The notes beneath the pieces were generated by a model. The model worked only from the letters and a program-made list of their open reading frames with translations, did no database searches and was not told where the DNA came from. Both the position numbers and the translations under genes were made by a program. This document shows positions 50,384 through 59,510 of a stretch of DNA of 64,000 nt, one piece after another. The number at the start of each line of letters is the position of its first letter. Position 1 is the first letter of the stretch. The DNA lies in assembly GCF_029223485.1 (NCBI RefSeq), contig NZ_JARHTP010000015.1:186001-250000 (forward strand), in the 5' to 3' direction. This stretch comes from Streptomyces coacervatus (lineage in GTDB: Bacteria; Actinomycetota; Actinomycetes; Streptomycetales; Streptomycetaceae).

Positions 50384-53300
50384 ATGCGGGACAGCCATCG
50401 GGCGGACGCCGAACGGCTGTTGGCCCGGGCCGTGGAGGAAGAGGTGCGCCGCTCCGGCGGACGCACCGACGGAACGGTACTGCTGTCGCGCTCGCGCGGC
50501 GCGCTGGACGCGATGGCCCAGACGGCCGCCGAGGAGTACGAGGCCTATACGCGCGCGCTGGACGAGGCGGGGGCCGGCCGGCTGACCTTCGGGCAGCGGT
50601 ACGCGCAGGAGGGATCCGGAACTCCCCTGCTGGTGGCGGCCGTTGCCGCGGTCGCGGCGGCGGTGGCCGACCTGGCCTTCGGCACGGACACCGGCACGGC
50701 CGTGGGGGTGGGTGTGACCGTCGGTGTCGTCGGCGCCGCGGCGACCGTGATCAAGGTGGCCGGCTCCCATCTGCCCGCCGCGCACCATCGCGCCGGCGCC
50801 GCGAGCCAGCCCGGCGGGCCGGAACAGCTGCGCCTGCAGTGGCTGACGGCGCTGGAGGTGCGCGGCATCCGCCCCTTCCTCGACCAACAGCGCGTCCTCG
50901 CCGCCTCCACCGGCCCGAAGAAGACGGGGCCGCAGCTGCGCGGCACGGACAAGAGCGCGGCGGCCCGCGGGCGCAACGTACTGACCCAGTCGTTCGGCCA
51001 ACTCCCGGAGCCCGCGGGCGCGTTCGCGGGACGGCGGCAGGAGATGGCGCGGATCCGGCAGTGGGTGCAGGCGGCCCGCGCGAGCACGGAGACCCGCCCG
51101 ACGGTGGTGGTGCTGCACGGCACGCCCGGCAGCGGCCGTACGACCCTCGCCGTACGCGCCACACACGACCTGAAGGACTACTTCCGCGGCGCCTGCGTCG
51201 TCGACCTGCGCGGCGGCAGTCCGGAGGAGCCGCCGCTGTCCACCCGGGACGCCCTGCTGCACCTGCTGAACCGGCTGGGCGCGCCGCGCGAGCAGCTGCT
51301 GTTCCGTGAGCGTTCCTCCCCCGACCAGCAGGTCAAGCGGCTGAGCGAGCTGTACCACCAGCATCTGACGGGCCTGCCGGTCACGATCGTCCTCGAGGAC
51401 GCCTCGGACCCCGAACAGATCCGTACGCTCGTCCCCGAGCGCTCCGACAGCCTGGTCCTGGTCACCGCCCGCGAGCCCCTCGAACTGCCCTCCGACCTCC
51501 AGGCCCATGTGCACGAACTGCCGGTCGAGGCGCTGGACCCGGCGGGCGCGGAAGAGCTGCTGGCCGCGGCGGCCCAGGACAGCTCCGGGCCGTACGACGC
51601 CGATTCGGCCGAGCGGATCAGGGAATTGTGCGGCGGGCTGCCGCTGGCGCTGAGCATCGCGGGCTCGTCGCTGGGCCCGCGCTCACCGCGTCAACTGGCC
51701 ACGGATCTCGCGGCATACGGCCCCGTCGAGCCGATCGAGCGCGTGCTGTGGCTGCGCTACACCGACCAGTCGGAGGCGGCCCGCCGGCTGCTGCGCCGAC
51801 TGGCCCTGGCCGGCCGTGCCTCCCTCGGCGGTGCCGCGGCCGCCTCGCTGCTGGCGACGGACGAGTCGGAGGCGACCCGCCACCTGGTCGCGCTCTCCCG
51901 GGCCGGCCTGATCGACCATGTGCGCGGCAGCCGCTACCGCCTCCACGACCTGGTGCGGGCCTTCGCCCACGCCCGTCTCCTCGACGAGGAGGAGGCCACC
52001 GAGCGCACGGCCGCGCAGGAACGCCTGATCGTGAACTACGCCGACCTGGCCGACTCGGTGCTGCGCCTGGTCGACGGCAACATGTCCACCCGCTCGGACC
52101 GCTTCAGCCCGCACGGCTTCACCTCCCTGGACGAGGCGCTGCGCTGGCTGGATGACGAGTCGAGCTTCATCACGTCCACCCTGCGGCACGCGGAGGGCGT
52201 GAACCAGGCGGCGCTGCTGAACCTGCTGGGCGCGCTGTGCGACTACTGCCTGCTGCGCGGCGACCTCTATCGCCTGGGCGAGATCAGCGAACTGGCGCAG
52301 GCCGTCGACCAGGGCCTGCTGGTCCGCTCGGTGCAGTGGCGCACGGGCATCGCGGCCCGTCAGCTCGGCGAGCTGGACAAGGCGCGTACGACGCTGACCT
52401 CGGTGGTCGACCTGTACCTGGAGGCGCACCACGACGCGGGCGCGGCCCGAGCCCTGTGCTCGCTCGGCATCACCCTGCACCACCAGGGCAACCTCACGGA
52501 GGCCGCGGCCAAGCTCCGCGAGGCGCTGGACCTCCAGGCACCCCCCGAGCTGGCCACGGACCGCGGCTGGACGATGCACGCCCTGGCGGCGGTGGAACGC
52601 GACCGCGGCCATGTCCCGGAGGCCCTGCGCCTGCTCACCGAGTCCCTGGTCCTGCACCACGCGGGCGAGTCCGTGCACGGCGAGGCCTGGGCCCACTTCC
52701 AGCTCGGCCAGCTGTCCCTGCGCATGGGCGACGTCCCGCGCGCGGAGTCCGAGCTGAACGCGGCCCTCGACCGGTACGGCCGCACCCGCGACGCCCGCGG
52801 CGAGGCCTGGGCCCTCACCCAGCTGGCCCGCGCCCGACTCGTCGCCGGGGACCCGTCCCAGGCGGTGGACGGCCTGCGCCGGGCGGCGTCCAGGCACCGC
52901 GACAACGAGGACGCGCGCGGCGAGGCCTGGACGGCCTACTACCTGGGCCAGGCCCTGGAGGAGACGGGCAACCTCGACCACGCGGTCCGCGAGCTGGAAC
53001 GTTCCCGCACGATGTTCTCGCGGATGCGGGACGTCTACGGCCTGGCGTGCGCCAGGCATCACTCGGCCCGCGTGACCCGCGACCAGCGCGCGGCCCAGAC
53101 GGGCTCGCTGCGCAACTCCGGTTTCGCCCGCCAGCTCCTGGTCGACGCCCGAGCCGACTTCCACCGCGTCGGCGTCGCGCACGGCGAGGCATGGACCTGC
53201 CTGGAACTGGCGGTGGTCGACGCGGGCAATGCCCGTACCCAGCAGGCTCTGGCCCTGTGCGACGAGGCGGTGGGCCTGTTCACGTCGTACGGCGACCACC

Positions 53301-53584
53301 GCGGCGAGGACTGGGCCCGGTTCCTGCGCTGCACCCTGCTCCCCTACGCGGCCCCCGGCGGCCTGGAGATCGGCACGGCGGTTGCCCAGGAGGAACTGGC
53401 CCAGCTCTCCCGCGCCGGCCACCCACTGCGGGACCGGAAGCTCGACGACTACGTGGAGGCGTACCAGCTGCTGCTGGAGCGGGGCGTGAGCCTGGAGGAC
53501 GGCTGGCAGGCCTGGCGGCTCGGGATGGTGCCGAGCCGGCATGCACGGGAGGTGATGGGGGTGGCGGTACCGGCCACGCACTGA
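50384..53584 (+). CDS. NB-ARC ATPase with TPR repeats and a membrane hairpin
   Basis: 1066 aa. Residues 80-126 hold two hydrophobic segments, an unusual N-terminal addition. The NB-ARC-like domain (215-500) has P-loop GTPGSGRTT (246-254), in which the conserved lysine is Arg252, and an GLPLAL motif. The C-terminal half (about 640-1040) is TPR-like with recurring RGEAW or HGEAW at 39-residue intervals. This resembles STAND-class signalling ATPases. No DNA-binding domain was seen. Function unknown. GGAGGGGG ribosome site. Confidence 0.88.
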   Translation: MRDSHRADAERLLARAVEEEVRRSGGRTDGTVLLSRSRGALDAMAQTAAEEYEAYTRALDEAGAGRLTFGQRYAQEGSGTPLLVAAVAAVAAAVADLAFGTDTGTAVGVGVTVGVVGAAATVIKVAGSHLPAAHHRAGAASQPGGPEQLRLQWLTALEVRGIRPFLDQQRVLAASTGPKKTGPQLRGTDKSAAARGRNVLTQSFGQLPEPAGAFAGRRQEMARIRQWVQAARASTETRPTVVVLHGTPGSGRTTLAVRATHDLKDYFRGACVVDLRGGSPEEPPLSTRDALLHLLNRLGAPREQLLFRERSSPDQQVKRLSELYHQHLTGLPVTIVLEDASDPEQIRTLVPERSDSLVLVTAREPLELPSDLQAHVHELPVEALDPAGAEELLAAAAQDSSGPYDADSAERIRELCGGLPLALSIAGSSLGPRSPRQLATDLAAYGPVEPIERVLWLRYTDQSEAARRLLRRLALAGRASLGGAAAASLLATDESEATRHLVALSRAGLIDHVRGSRYRLHDLVRAFAHARLLDEEEATERTAAQERLIVNYADLADSVLRLVDGNMSTRSDRFSPHGFTSLDEALRWLDDESSFITSTLRHAEGVNQAALLNLLGALCDYCLLRGDLYRLGEISELAQAVDQGLLVRSVQWRTGIAARQLGELDKARTTLTSVVDLYLEAHHDAGAARALCSLGITLHHQGNLTEAAAKLREALDLQAPPELATDRGWTMHALAAVERDRGHVPEALRLLTESLVLHHAGESVHGEAWAHFQLGQLSLRMGDVPRAESELNAALDRYGRTRDARGEAWALTQLARARLVAGDPSQAVDGLRRAASRHRDNEDARGEAWTAYYLGQALEETGNLDHAVRELERSRTMFSRMRDVYGLACARHHSARVTRDQRAAQTGSLRNSGFARQLLVDARADFHRVGVAHGEAWTCLELAVVDAGNARTQQALALCDEAVGLFTSYGDHRGEDWARFLRCTLLPYAAPGGLEIGTAVAQEELAQLSRAGHPLRDRKLDDYVEAYQLLLERGVSLEDGWQAWRLGMVPSRHAREVMGVAVPATH

Positions 53585-53614
53585 CCGCCGGCCACCCCCG
53601 CTCCCACGGCGCCG

Positions 53615-53854
53615 TCAGCTCTGGCGTGCCTCGGAGTCGGCGGAGGACTCCGCGGAATCGGCGTCCGCGTCCGCCGGCTCCTTGAAGTCCACCTTGCCCA
53701 TGTGCTTGCTCATGGACTTCATCAGTGCCCACACCGCCAGGGCCATCGCCGCGAAGACGATGAAGCCGAGGACGCCGGGGGTGACCTTGTTCTCGTCCAC
53801 CTCCTTGGCGAGGGGGACGAGATGCGTCATTGCCAGGCTCACGCTTGCGCTCAT
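53615..53854 (-). CDS. Small membrane protein linked to mca
   Basis: 79 aa from ATG 53854 (ATG 53863 would overlap the mca stop). One membrane helix (about 28-48: GVLGFIVFAAMALAVWALM), preceded by LVPLAKEVDENKVTPG, followed by a basic then acidic cytoplasmic tail. Conserved beside mca in Streptomyces as far as I recall. Function unknown; coupling with mca is likely. Confidence 0.8.
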   Translation of the reverse strand: MSASVSLAMTHLVPLAKEVDENKVTPGVLGFIVFAAMALAVWALMKSMSKHMGKVDFKEPADADADSAESSADSEARQS

Positions 53855-53855
53855 G

Positions 53856-54737
53856 TCAGGCATTGTCGCGGACGCCCGCAAAGAGGTCGTCCTCGGGGAG
53901 GGAGGTATCGACGAGCGACTTCGCGAGCTCGTACTCCTCCGTCGGCCAGACCTCCTTCTGGATCTCCATCGGGACCTTGAACCAGCCCCCGTCGGGGTCG
54001 ATCTGCGTGGCGTGGGCGATCAGCGCCTTGTCGCGGATCTCGAAGAACTCGGCGCACGGGATGTGCGTGGTCAGCGTGCGCTCCGTGCGCTCGAACTCCT
54101 TCCAGCGCTCCAGCCACTCCCCGTACGGCGACTCCAGGCCGCGGTCCAGCAGCGCGTTGTGCAGCGCCTCGGTGCGGGGGCGGTTGAAGCCCTGGTTGTA
54201 GTAGAGCTTCAGCGGCTGGTAGATCGGCCCGAACTCGGACTCCGGGTACTTCTCGGTGTCCGCCGCGCCCTCGAACGCCACCATCGAGATCTTGTGGGTC
54301 ATGATGTGGTCGGGGTGCGGGTAGCCGCCATTCTCGTCGTAGGTGGTGATCACCTGGGGACGGAAGGAGCGGATCTGCTTCACCAGCTCGCCGGCCGCCT
54401 TGTCGACGTCCTCCAGCGCGAAGCAGCCCTCGGGCAGCGGGGGCAGCGGGTCGCCCTCAGGCAGACCGGAGTCGACGAAGCCGAGCCACTCCTGCCCCAC
54501 CCCGAGGATCTCGCGAGCCTCGTCCATCTCCTTCTTGCGTACCTCGTGGATGTGCTCCTCGATGTACTTGTCGCCCTGCAGCTTGGGATTGAGGATGGAG
54601 CCGCGCTCCCCGCCCGTGCAGGTCACGACCAGCACGTCCACCCCCTCGGACACGTACTTCGCCATGGTGGCCGCGCCCTTGCTCGACTCGTCGTCGGGGT
54701 GGGCGTGCACGGCCATCAGTCGCAGCTGGTCAGTCAA
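53856..54737 (-). CDS. mca: Mycothiol S-conjugate amidase
   Basis: 293 aa zinc hydrolase of the LmbE/MshB fold. Metal ligands in AVHAHPDDE (H13, D16 with H11) and YPHPDH; the motif TCTGGERGSILNP is also typical. It cleaves mycothiol-toxin conjugates to a mercapturate and GlcN-Ins, and is specific to actinobacteria. Length and motifs favour Mca over MshB, including KLYYNQGFNRPRT. TTG start at 54737 with a GAGGAT ribosome site. Confidence 0.95.
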   Translation of the reverse strand: MTDQLRLMAVHAHPDDESSKGAATMAKYVSEGVDVLVVTCTGGERGSILNPKLQGDKYIEEHIHEVRKKEMDEAREILGVGQEWLGFVDSGLPEGDPLPPLPEGCFALEDVDKAAGELVKQIRSFRPQVITTYDENGGYPHPDHIMTHKISMVAFEGAADTEKYPESEFGPIYQPLKLYYNQGFNRPRTEALHNALLDRGLESPYGEWLERWKEFERTERTLTTHIPCAEFFEIRDKALIAHATQIDPDGGWFKVPMEIQKEVWPTEEYELAKSLVDTSLPEDDLFAGVRDNA

Positions 54738-54905
54738 GACTCAATCCTCGGTAAGTCGGCGCCCGGTGTGAACCGGCGCAATCTAAAGGGGTCGTCCCGC
54801 AGGGACGTCGTTGAGGGGTGGCGGTCGGGCGGCGGGCGGGAGGCTTCTATAGTGACCGAATCGGGGGGCGAAAAATTCCGGGGTCCGGTTTCCGAGAGGA
54901 CGATC

Positions 54906-55304
54906 ATGAGTACGGCGAGCACGCGGCTGCCCGAGGGCCGCTACGGCCGCTCCTCGGACGAGCGCGCCGACCGCAAGCTCAAGATCACCGGGGCCGTCCT
55001 CGCGGCCGCGCTGCTGGCCCTGGTCGGCTACTTCGCCTACCACTACGTCGGCCAGAACAAGATCAGCGCCGAGGTGATCACCTTCGATGCGCAGAAGGAC
55101 TCGGTGCAGGTGCATCTGGAGGTCCGCAAGGACGCCGACGCCACCGGCTACTGCACCATCCGCTCCCAGGCGAAGGACGGGTCCGAGGTGGGCCGGGCCG
55201 ACTTCCGCTTCGGCGGACACGCCACGCGCATCGACAAGGTCGTCACGCTCCGTACGACGTCGGCGGGCACCACGGCAGAGCTGCTCGGCTGCCACGCCGA
55301 CTGA
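54906..55304 (+). CDS. DUF4307 membrane protein
   Basis: 132 aa. Cytoplasmic N-terminus with PEGRYGRSSDERADRKLK, one membrane helix (about 27-47) and a small external beta domain with two cysteines (YCTIRSQAKDG and ELLGCHAD). Matches the actinobacterial DUF4307 family; no known function. Divergent from mca, which is its usual neighbour. Confidence 0.88.
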   Translation: MSTASTRLPEGRYGRSSDERADRKLKITGAVLAAALLALVGYFAYHYVGQNKISAEVITFDAQKDSVQVHLEVRKDADATGYCTIRSQAKDGSEVGRADFRFGGHATRIDKVVTLRTTSAGTTAELLGCHAD

Positions 55305-55518
55305 CGCCGACCGGCCTCGGCCGTGACGACCGCCTCGGCTGTCTCGGCCGTCTCAGCCGGAATACAGAGGCTGTGACCTGCGTTGACGTAATTCTGATGG
55401 CTTATGTCCTCCCCCTTCAGCCGCTGAATTGTTAGGCTCGTGGTTTCGCCCATCCGTGAAGGAACATTCTTCTGGGTAGGGCGATGCTTTGTATTCCCAG
55501 TACCTACGAGGAGCACCT

Positions 55519-56019
55519 GTGACCCAGACCAGCGAGAACGTCACCTGGCTGACCCAGGAGGCGTACAACCAGCTCAGGGCCGAGCTGGAGTACCTGTCTG
55601 GTCCTGCGCGTACGGAGATCGCCGCCAAGATCGCCGCCGCGCGCGAGGAGGGCGACCTGCGTGAGAACGGCGGGTACCACGCGGCCAAGGAAGAGCAGGG
55701 CAAGCAGGAGCTCCGTGTGCGCCAGCTGACCCAGCTCCTGGAGAACGCCAAGGTCGGCGAAGCCCCGGCGTCGGCGGACGGCGCCGTGGCGCCCGGCATG
55801 GTCGTGACGATCGCCTTCGACGGCGACGAGGACGACACCATGACCTTCCTGCTCGCCTCGCGCGAGTACGCGAGCTCCGACATCGAGACGTACTCGCCGC
55901 AGTCCCCGCTGGGTTCCGGCGTGATCGGCCACAAGGTCGGCGAGGACGCGGAGTACGAGCTGCCGAACGGCAAGAAGGCCTCGGTGACGATCCTCAAGGC
56001 CGAGCCCTACACCGGCTGA
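55519..56019 (+). CDS. greA: Transcription elongation factor GreA
   Basis: 166 aa. N-terminal coiled-coil (8-85) with the catalytic acidic tip REEGDLRENGGYHAAKEEQ, and C-terminal FKBP-like domain. It rescues backtracked RNA polymerase by stimulating transcript cleavage. GTG start with GAGGAG ribosome site (an upstream ATG at 55489 is less likely). A TAGGCT hexamer at 55432-55437 may be its -10 box, giving a leader of about 75 bases. Confidence 0.95.
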   Translation: MTQTSENVTWLTQEAYNQLRAELEYLSGPARTEIAAKIAAAREEGDLRENGGYHAAKEEQGKQELRVRQLTQLLENAKVGEAPASADGAVAPGMVVTIAFDGDEDDTMTFLLASREYASSDIETYSPQSPLGSGVIGHKVGEDAEYELPNGKKASVTILKAEPYTG

Positions 56020-56043
56020 CCCCAAGCGCGCCCTGCTTGGCGA

Positions 56044-56072
56044 GCCCCCGGCGTCCTGGTGACGCCGGGGGC
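56044..56072. terminator. Bidirectional terminator
   Basis: Perfect 12-bp stem GCCCCCGGCGTC/GACGCCGGGGGC with a 5-base loop, between the convergent greA and ABC permease genes. Confidence 0.88.
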
Positions 56073-56079
56073 GTCGTAG

Positions 56080-56925
56080 TCATGCCGTCGCGGAACGGTA
56101 CTTCCGGACCGCCAGGGTCCGGAATATGAGGATGATCAGGAACGAGTAGATCAGGGAGGCCCACACGGGGTGCGCCATGGGCCAGGCGTCCGAGGGCGAG
56201 ACGCCGGGGTTGCCGAAGAGCTTGCGGCAGGCCTGGACCGTCGCACTGAACGGGTTCCACTCGGCTATGTGGCGCAGCCAGGGAGTCATGCGGCTGGAGT
56301 CCACGAACGCGTTCGAGATGAACGTGACCGGGAACAGCCAGATCAGACCGCCGGAGGTGGCCGCCTCGGGAGTGCGGACGGTCAGGCCGATGACGGCACC
56401 GATCCAGGTGAACGCGTATCCGGTCAGAAGCAGCAGACCGAAGGCGCCGAGCACCTCACCGATGTTGGTGTGGGTACGCCATCCGACCAGCAGGGCCACC
56501 AGGGCCAGCACGAACAGCGTGAGTGCCGTCTGCACCAGGTCGGCCAGCGTTCGCCCGGTCAGCACCGCGCCGCGCGCCATGGGCAGCGAGCGGAAACGGT
56601 CGATGAGGCCCTTGTGCATGTCGTCGGCGATACCCGCACCCGCACCCGCGGTGGCGAAGGTGACCGTCTGGGCGAAGATCCCGGCCATCAGGAAATTGCG
56701 GTAGACCACAGGGTCCGTGGTGCCGCCGATGTTCATGGAACCGCCGAACACATAGCTGAACAGCACCACGAACATGATCGGCTGGATGAGGCCGAAGATG
56801 ACCATCTCGGGGATCCGGGACATGCGGATCAGGTTGCGTTTGGCGACGACCAGCGAGTCGCGGATCGACTGGCTGACCGGGTTCGCGGGCGGTGCGACCC
56901 GTACGGCGTCGGTGACGGCGCTCAC
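56080..56925 (-). CDS. ABC-2 type permease (DrrB-like)
   Basis: 281 aa with six predicted membrane segments. DrrB-family traits: VYRNFLMAGIFAQTVTFATAGAG and GIADDMHKGLIDRFRSLPMARGAVL, ending with WNPFSATVQACRKLFGNP. GTG start overlaps the stop of the ATPase gene (GTGA). With it, forms an exporter of the daunorubicin-resistance type, exporting a natural product or lipid. Confidence 0.92.
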   Translation of the reverse strand: MSAVTDAVRVAPPANPVSQSIRDSLVVAKRNLIRMSRIPEMVIFGLIQPIMFVVLFSYVFGGSMNIGGTTDPVVYRNFLMAGIFAQTVTFATAGAGAGIADDMHKGLIDRFRSLPMARGAVLTGRTLADLVQTALTLFVLALVALLVGWRTHTNIGEVLGAFGLLLLTGYAFTWIGAVIGLTVRTPEAATSGGLIWLFPVTFISNAFVDSSRMTPWLRHIAEWNPFSATVQACRKLFGNPGVSPSDAWPMAHPVWASLIYSFLIILIFRTLAVRKYRSATA

Positions 56926-57938
56926 TTGGTGGCCTCCTTCTTCTGCCTGCGGTCCTTGGCCGGCGCGTCCGTCGTCGCGCCGTTCTCCTCGTCCTTGACC
57001 TCCGCCACGTGTCCCGTCAGGGACAGGAAGACGTCGTCGAGAGTGGGGCGGCGCAGGCCGATGTCGTCTATCTCGATGCCCCGGACGTCCAGCTCCCGGA
57101 TGACCTCGGCCAGCAGCTTCGCGCCGCCGGTGACCGGCACGGTGAGCTTGCGGGTGTGCTCCTCGACGGTGAGTTCGCCCTTGCCGAAGCCGGTGAGGAC
57201 CTCGCCAGCGGTCGTCATGTGCTCGCGCTCGTGCACCACGACCTCGACGCGCTCGCCGCCGGTGCGGGCCTTGAGCTGGTCGGAGGTGCCGCGGGCGATG
57301 ACATGGCCGTGGTCGACGACCACGATGTCGTGCGCGAGGTGGTCGGCCTCTTCCAGGTACTGGGTGGTCAGCAGCAGGGTCGTGCCACCGGAGACGAGCT
57401 GTTTGATGACCTCCCACAGCAGCTGGCGGTTGCGGGGGTCGAGACCGGTCGTCGGCTCGTCCATGAACATCACGGGCGGCGAGACGACCAGGGCCGCCGC
57501 GAGGTCGAGCCGGCGGCGCATGCCTCCGGAGTAGGTCTTCGCGGGACGGTCGGCGGCGTCGGCCAGGTCGAACTGGTCCAGCAGCTCCACGGCCCTGGCC
57601 TTCGCGGCCCTGGCCTTCATCTGGTAGAGCTGGCCGACCATCTGGAGGTTCTCGCGGCCGGTCAGGTATTCGTCGACCGCGGCGAACTGGCCGGAGAGGC
57701 CGATGGAGCGCCGCACCTCGTTGGGCTGCTTGAGGACGTCGAGGCCGGCCACGACCGCCCTGCCGCTGTCGGGGCGCAGCAGAGTGGTGAGGCAGCGGAC
57801 CGCCGTCGTCTTGCCCGCGCCGTTCGGCCCGAGCAGGCCCAGCACGGTGCCCTCGGGGACATCGAGGTCGACGCCGTCCAGAGCCCTTACGTCACCGAAG
57901 GTCTTCACCAGGCCTTCGGCATAGATGGCGCCTGGCAT
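56922..57938 (-). CDS. ABC transporter ATPase, DrrA family
   Basis: 338 aa from ATG 57938 with a GGAG site (a GTG four codons upstream is also open). Walker A GPNGAGKTT, ABC signature YSGGMRRRLDLA, Walker B VMFMDEPTTGLD, and the DrrA-type C-terminal region LLAEVIRELDVRGIEIDDIGLRRPTLDDVFLSLTG split over about 25 residues. The basic tail KDRRQKKEATK is typical. Partner of the DrrB-like permease. Confidence 0.94.
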   Translation of the reverse strand: MPGAIYAEGLVKTFGDVRALDGVDLDVPEGTVLGLLGPNGAGKTTAVRCLTTLLRPDSGRAVVAGLDVLKQPNEVRRSIGLSGQFAAVDEYLTGRENLQMVGQLYQMKARAAKARAVELLDQFDLADAADRPAKTYSGGMRRRLDLAAALVVSPPVMFMDEPTTGLDPRNRQLLWEVIKQLVSGGTTLLLTTQYLEEADHLAHDIVVVDHGHVIARGTSDQLKARTGGERVEVVVHEREHMTTAGEVLTGFGKGELTVEEHTRKLTVPVTGGAKLLAEVIRELDVRGIEIDDIGLRRPTLDDVFLSLTGHVAEVKDEENGATTDAPAKDRRQKKEATK

Positions 57939-58037
57939 GTGAGTCTCCACGTCGTCGGGGATATTCGGAAAGCCTTGGTTTGCGCTTCTTGCTCCGCCTG
58001 GTGGGTGACGCGGCAGGCGGCCACCTCACACACCGTA

Positions 58038-58053
58038 ACGCGATGTATCGCGT
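58038..58053. promoter_or_regulatory. Palindromic operator upstream of the Drr-type exporter
   Basis: ACGCGAT-GT-ATCGCGT, perfect 7-bp arms around a 2-base centre, 100 bp upstream of the ABC ATPase gene. The shape suits a TetR- or PadR-family repressor, but no such gene is adjacent to this exporter. Confidence 0.6.
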
Positions 58054-58132
58054 CTCTCAACGCATTTACCCGATGGAGTGACAAAGAGCCCCTGAGCTGG
58101 GTGTTCTTGCCGAGTCCGGGTCGCCCGGCGGC

Positions 58133-59362
58133 TCAGTCGATGACCGTGTAGCCCGCCTCGCGCAGAGCCCGGCCGACCTCGACGCAGTGCTCCGGCCCCT
58201 TTGTCTCCAGGTGCAGCTCGACCTCCGCCTCCGTGAGCCCGAGCCGTGGATCGGTCCGTACGTGGCTCACATCGAGGACGTTAGCGTCCACCACTGACAA
58301 CACCCCGAGAAGTGTGGCGAGGGCCCCCGGCCGGTCCGTCAGGCGCAGCCGTACGGCCAGGTAGCGGCCCTGCGCGGCCATGCCGTGCCGCAGGACGCGC
58401 TGCATCAGCAGGGGGTCGACGTTGCCGCCGGACAGCACCGCCACGACCGGGCCCTCGAAGGCTCCCGGCTCGCTCAGCAGTGCCGCCACCGGGCTCGCGC
58501 CGGCCGGTTCGACGACCAGCTTGGCCCGCTCCAGGCACAGCAGCAGCGCGGTGGACAGTGCGTCCTCGGAGACCGTGCGGACCTCGTCCATCAGCTCGCG
58601 GATGATGCCGAACGGCACGTCGCCGGGGCGCCCGACCTTGATGCCGTCGGCCATGGTCGCCGGGTTCTCGATCGACACCGGGCGTCCGGCCGCGATCGAG
58701 GGCGGATACGCCGCCGCGCCCTCCGCCTGCACGCCCACGATCCGCACGTCCGGCCGCAGCGTCTTCACCGCGATCGCGATACCGGCCGCGAGACCGCCGC
58801 CGCCGATGCCGACGACGATCGTGCCCACCTCCGGGCACTGCTCCAGGATCTCCAGCCCTACCGTGCCCTGGCCCGCGATGATGTCGGGGTGGTCGAAGGG
58901 GTGGATGAACACCGCGCCGGTCTCGGCCGCGTACGCCTGAGCCGCGGCCAGCGTCTCGTCGACCACCTGTCCGTGCAGGCGCACCTCGGCGCCGTACTCG
59001 CGGGTGGCGCTGATCTTCGGCAGCGGGGCGCCCTGCGGCATGAACACCGTCGCGCGCACGCCGAGCAGGGAGGACGCCAGGGCGACGCCCTGCGCGTGGT
59101 TGCCGGCGCTCGCCGCGACGACCCCGGCGGCCCGCTCCTCGGGCAGCAGTCCGGCGATACGGACGTACGCGCCGCGCAGCTTGAACGAACCCGTCCGCTG
59201 GAGGTTCTCGCACTTGAAGTGCACCGGTGCGCCCACCAGCTGGGTCAGGTGCCTGCTGCCCTCCATCGCCGTCACCCGCGCCACGCCCGAGAGCATCTTC
59301 TGGGCGCCCCGAACGTCGTCGAGGGTCACGGGCCGCAAGGAGTCAGCCGTGCTGTAGCTCAT
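58133..59362 (-). CDS. ilvA: Threonine ammonia-lyase (biosynthetic/catabolic type with ACT)
   Basis: 409 aa. PLP lysine K61 in GSFKLRGAY; PLP-phosphate loop GIGGGGLAAG; serine/threonine-binding SAGNHAQG. C-terminal ACT-like regulatory domain (about 325-405). It deaminates threonine to 2-oxobutyrate for isoleucine synthesis. The single ACT-like domain and length fit the shorter actinobacterial form. The leader is very short, so the message may be leaderless. Confidence 0.93.
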   Translation of the reverse strand: MSYSTADSLRPVTLDDVRGAQKMLSGVARVTAMEGSRHLTQLVGAPVHFKCENLQRTGSFKLRGAYVRIAGLLPEERAAGVVAASAGNHAQGVALASSLLGVRATVFMPQGAPLPKISATREYGAEVRLHGQVVDETLAAAQAYAAETGAVFIHPFDHPDIIAGQGTVGLEILEQCPEVGTIVVGIGGGGLAAGIAIAVKTLRPDVRIVGVQAEGAAAYPPSIAAGRPVSIENPATMADGIKVGRPGDVPFGIIRELMDEVRTVSEDALSTALLLCLERAKLVVEPAGASPVAALLSEPGAFEGPVVAVLSGGNVDPLLMQRVLRHGMAAQGRYLAVRLRLTDRPGALATLLGVLSVVDANVLDVSHVRTDPRLGLTEAEVELHLETKGPEHCVEVGRALREAGYTVID

Positions 59363-59379
59363 GACTCAAGCATCGCAGT

Positions 59380-59404
59380 TCACAGCCGCACACGGCCGCT
59401 GTGA
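59380..59404. promoter_or_regulatory. Inverted repeat between ilvA and the MarR gene
   Basis: TCACAGC (59380-59386) / GCTGTGA (59398-59404), 11-base spacer, 18 bp upstream of the ilvA start in the divergent region. A possible operator, perhaps for the MarR protein. Confidence 0.4.
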
Positions 59405-59510
59405 CCAACCTCCGAGACTGGTTTGCGCAGCCCCGGTACGGCTTGCCCCCCGGCCGCGTACTCTGTCCCCCAATCCAGACAGCCCCCCTTCATGAAGTGA
59501 GCCTCCGGCC

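Noticed and set aside
50384..53584. Calling the NB-ARC protein an antiphage (Avs) system
   Set aside because: No effector domain such as a nuclease, TIR or protease is visible and no defence genes are nearby; only the STAND-like architecture is shared.
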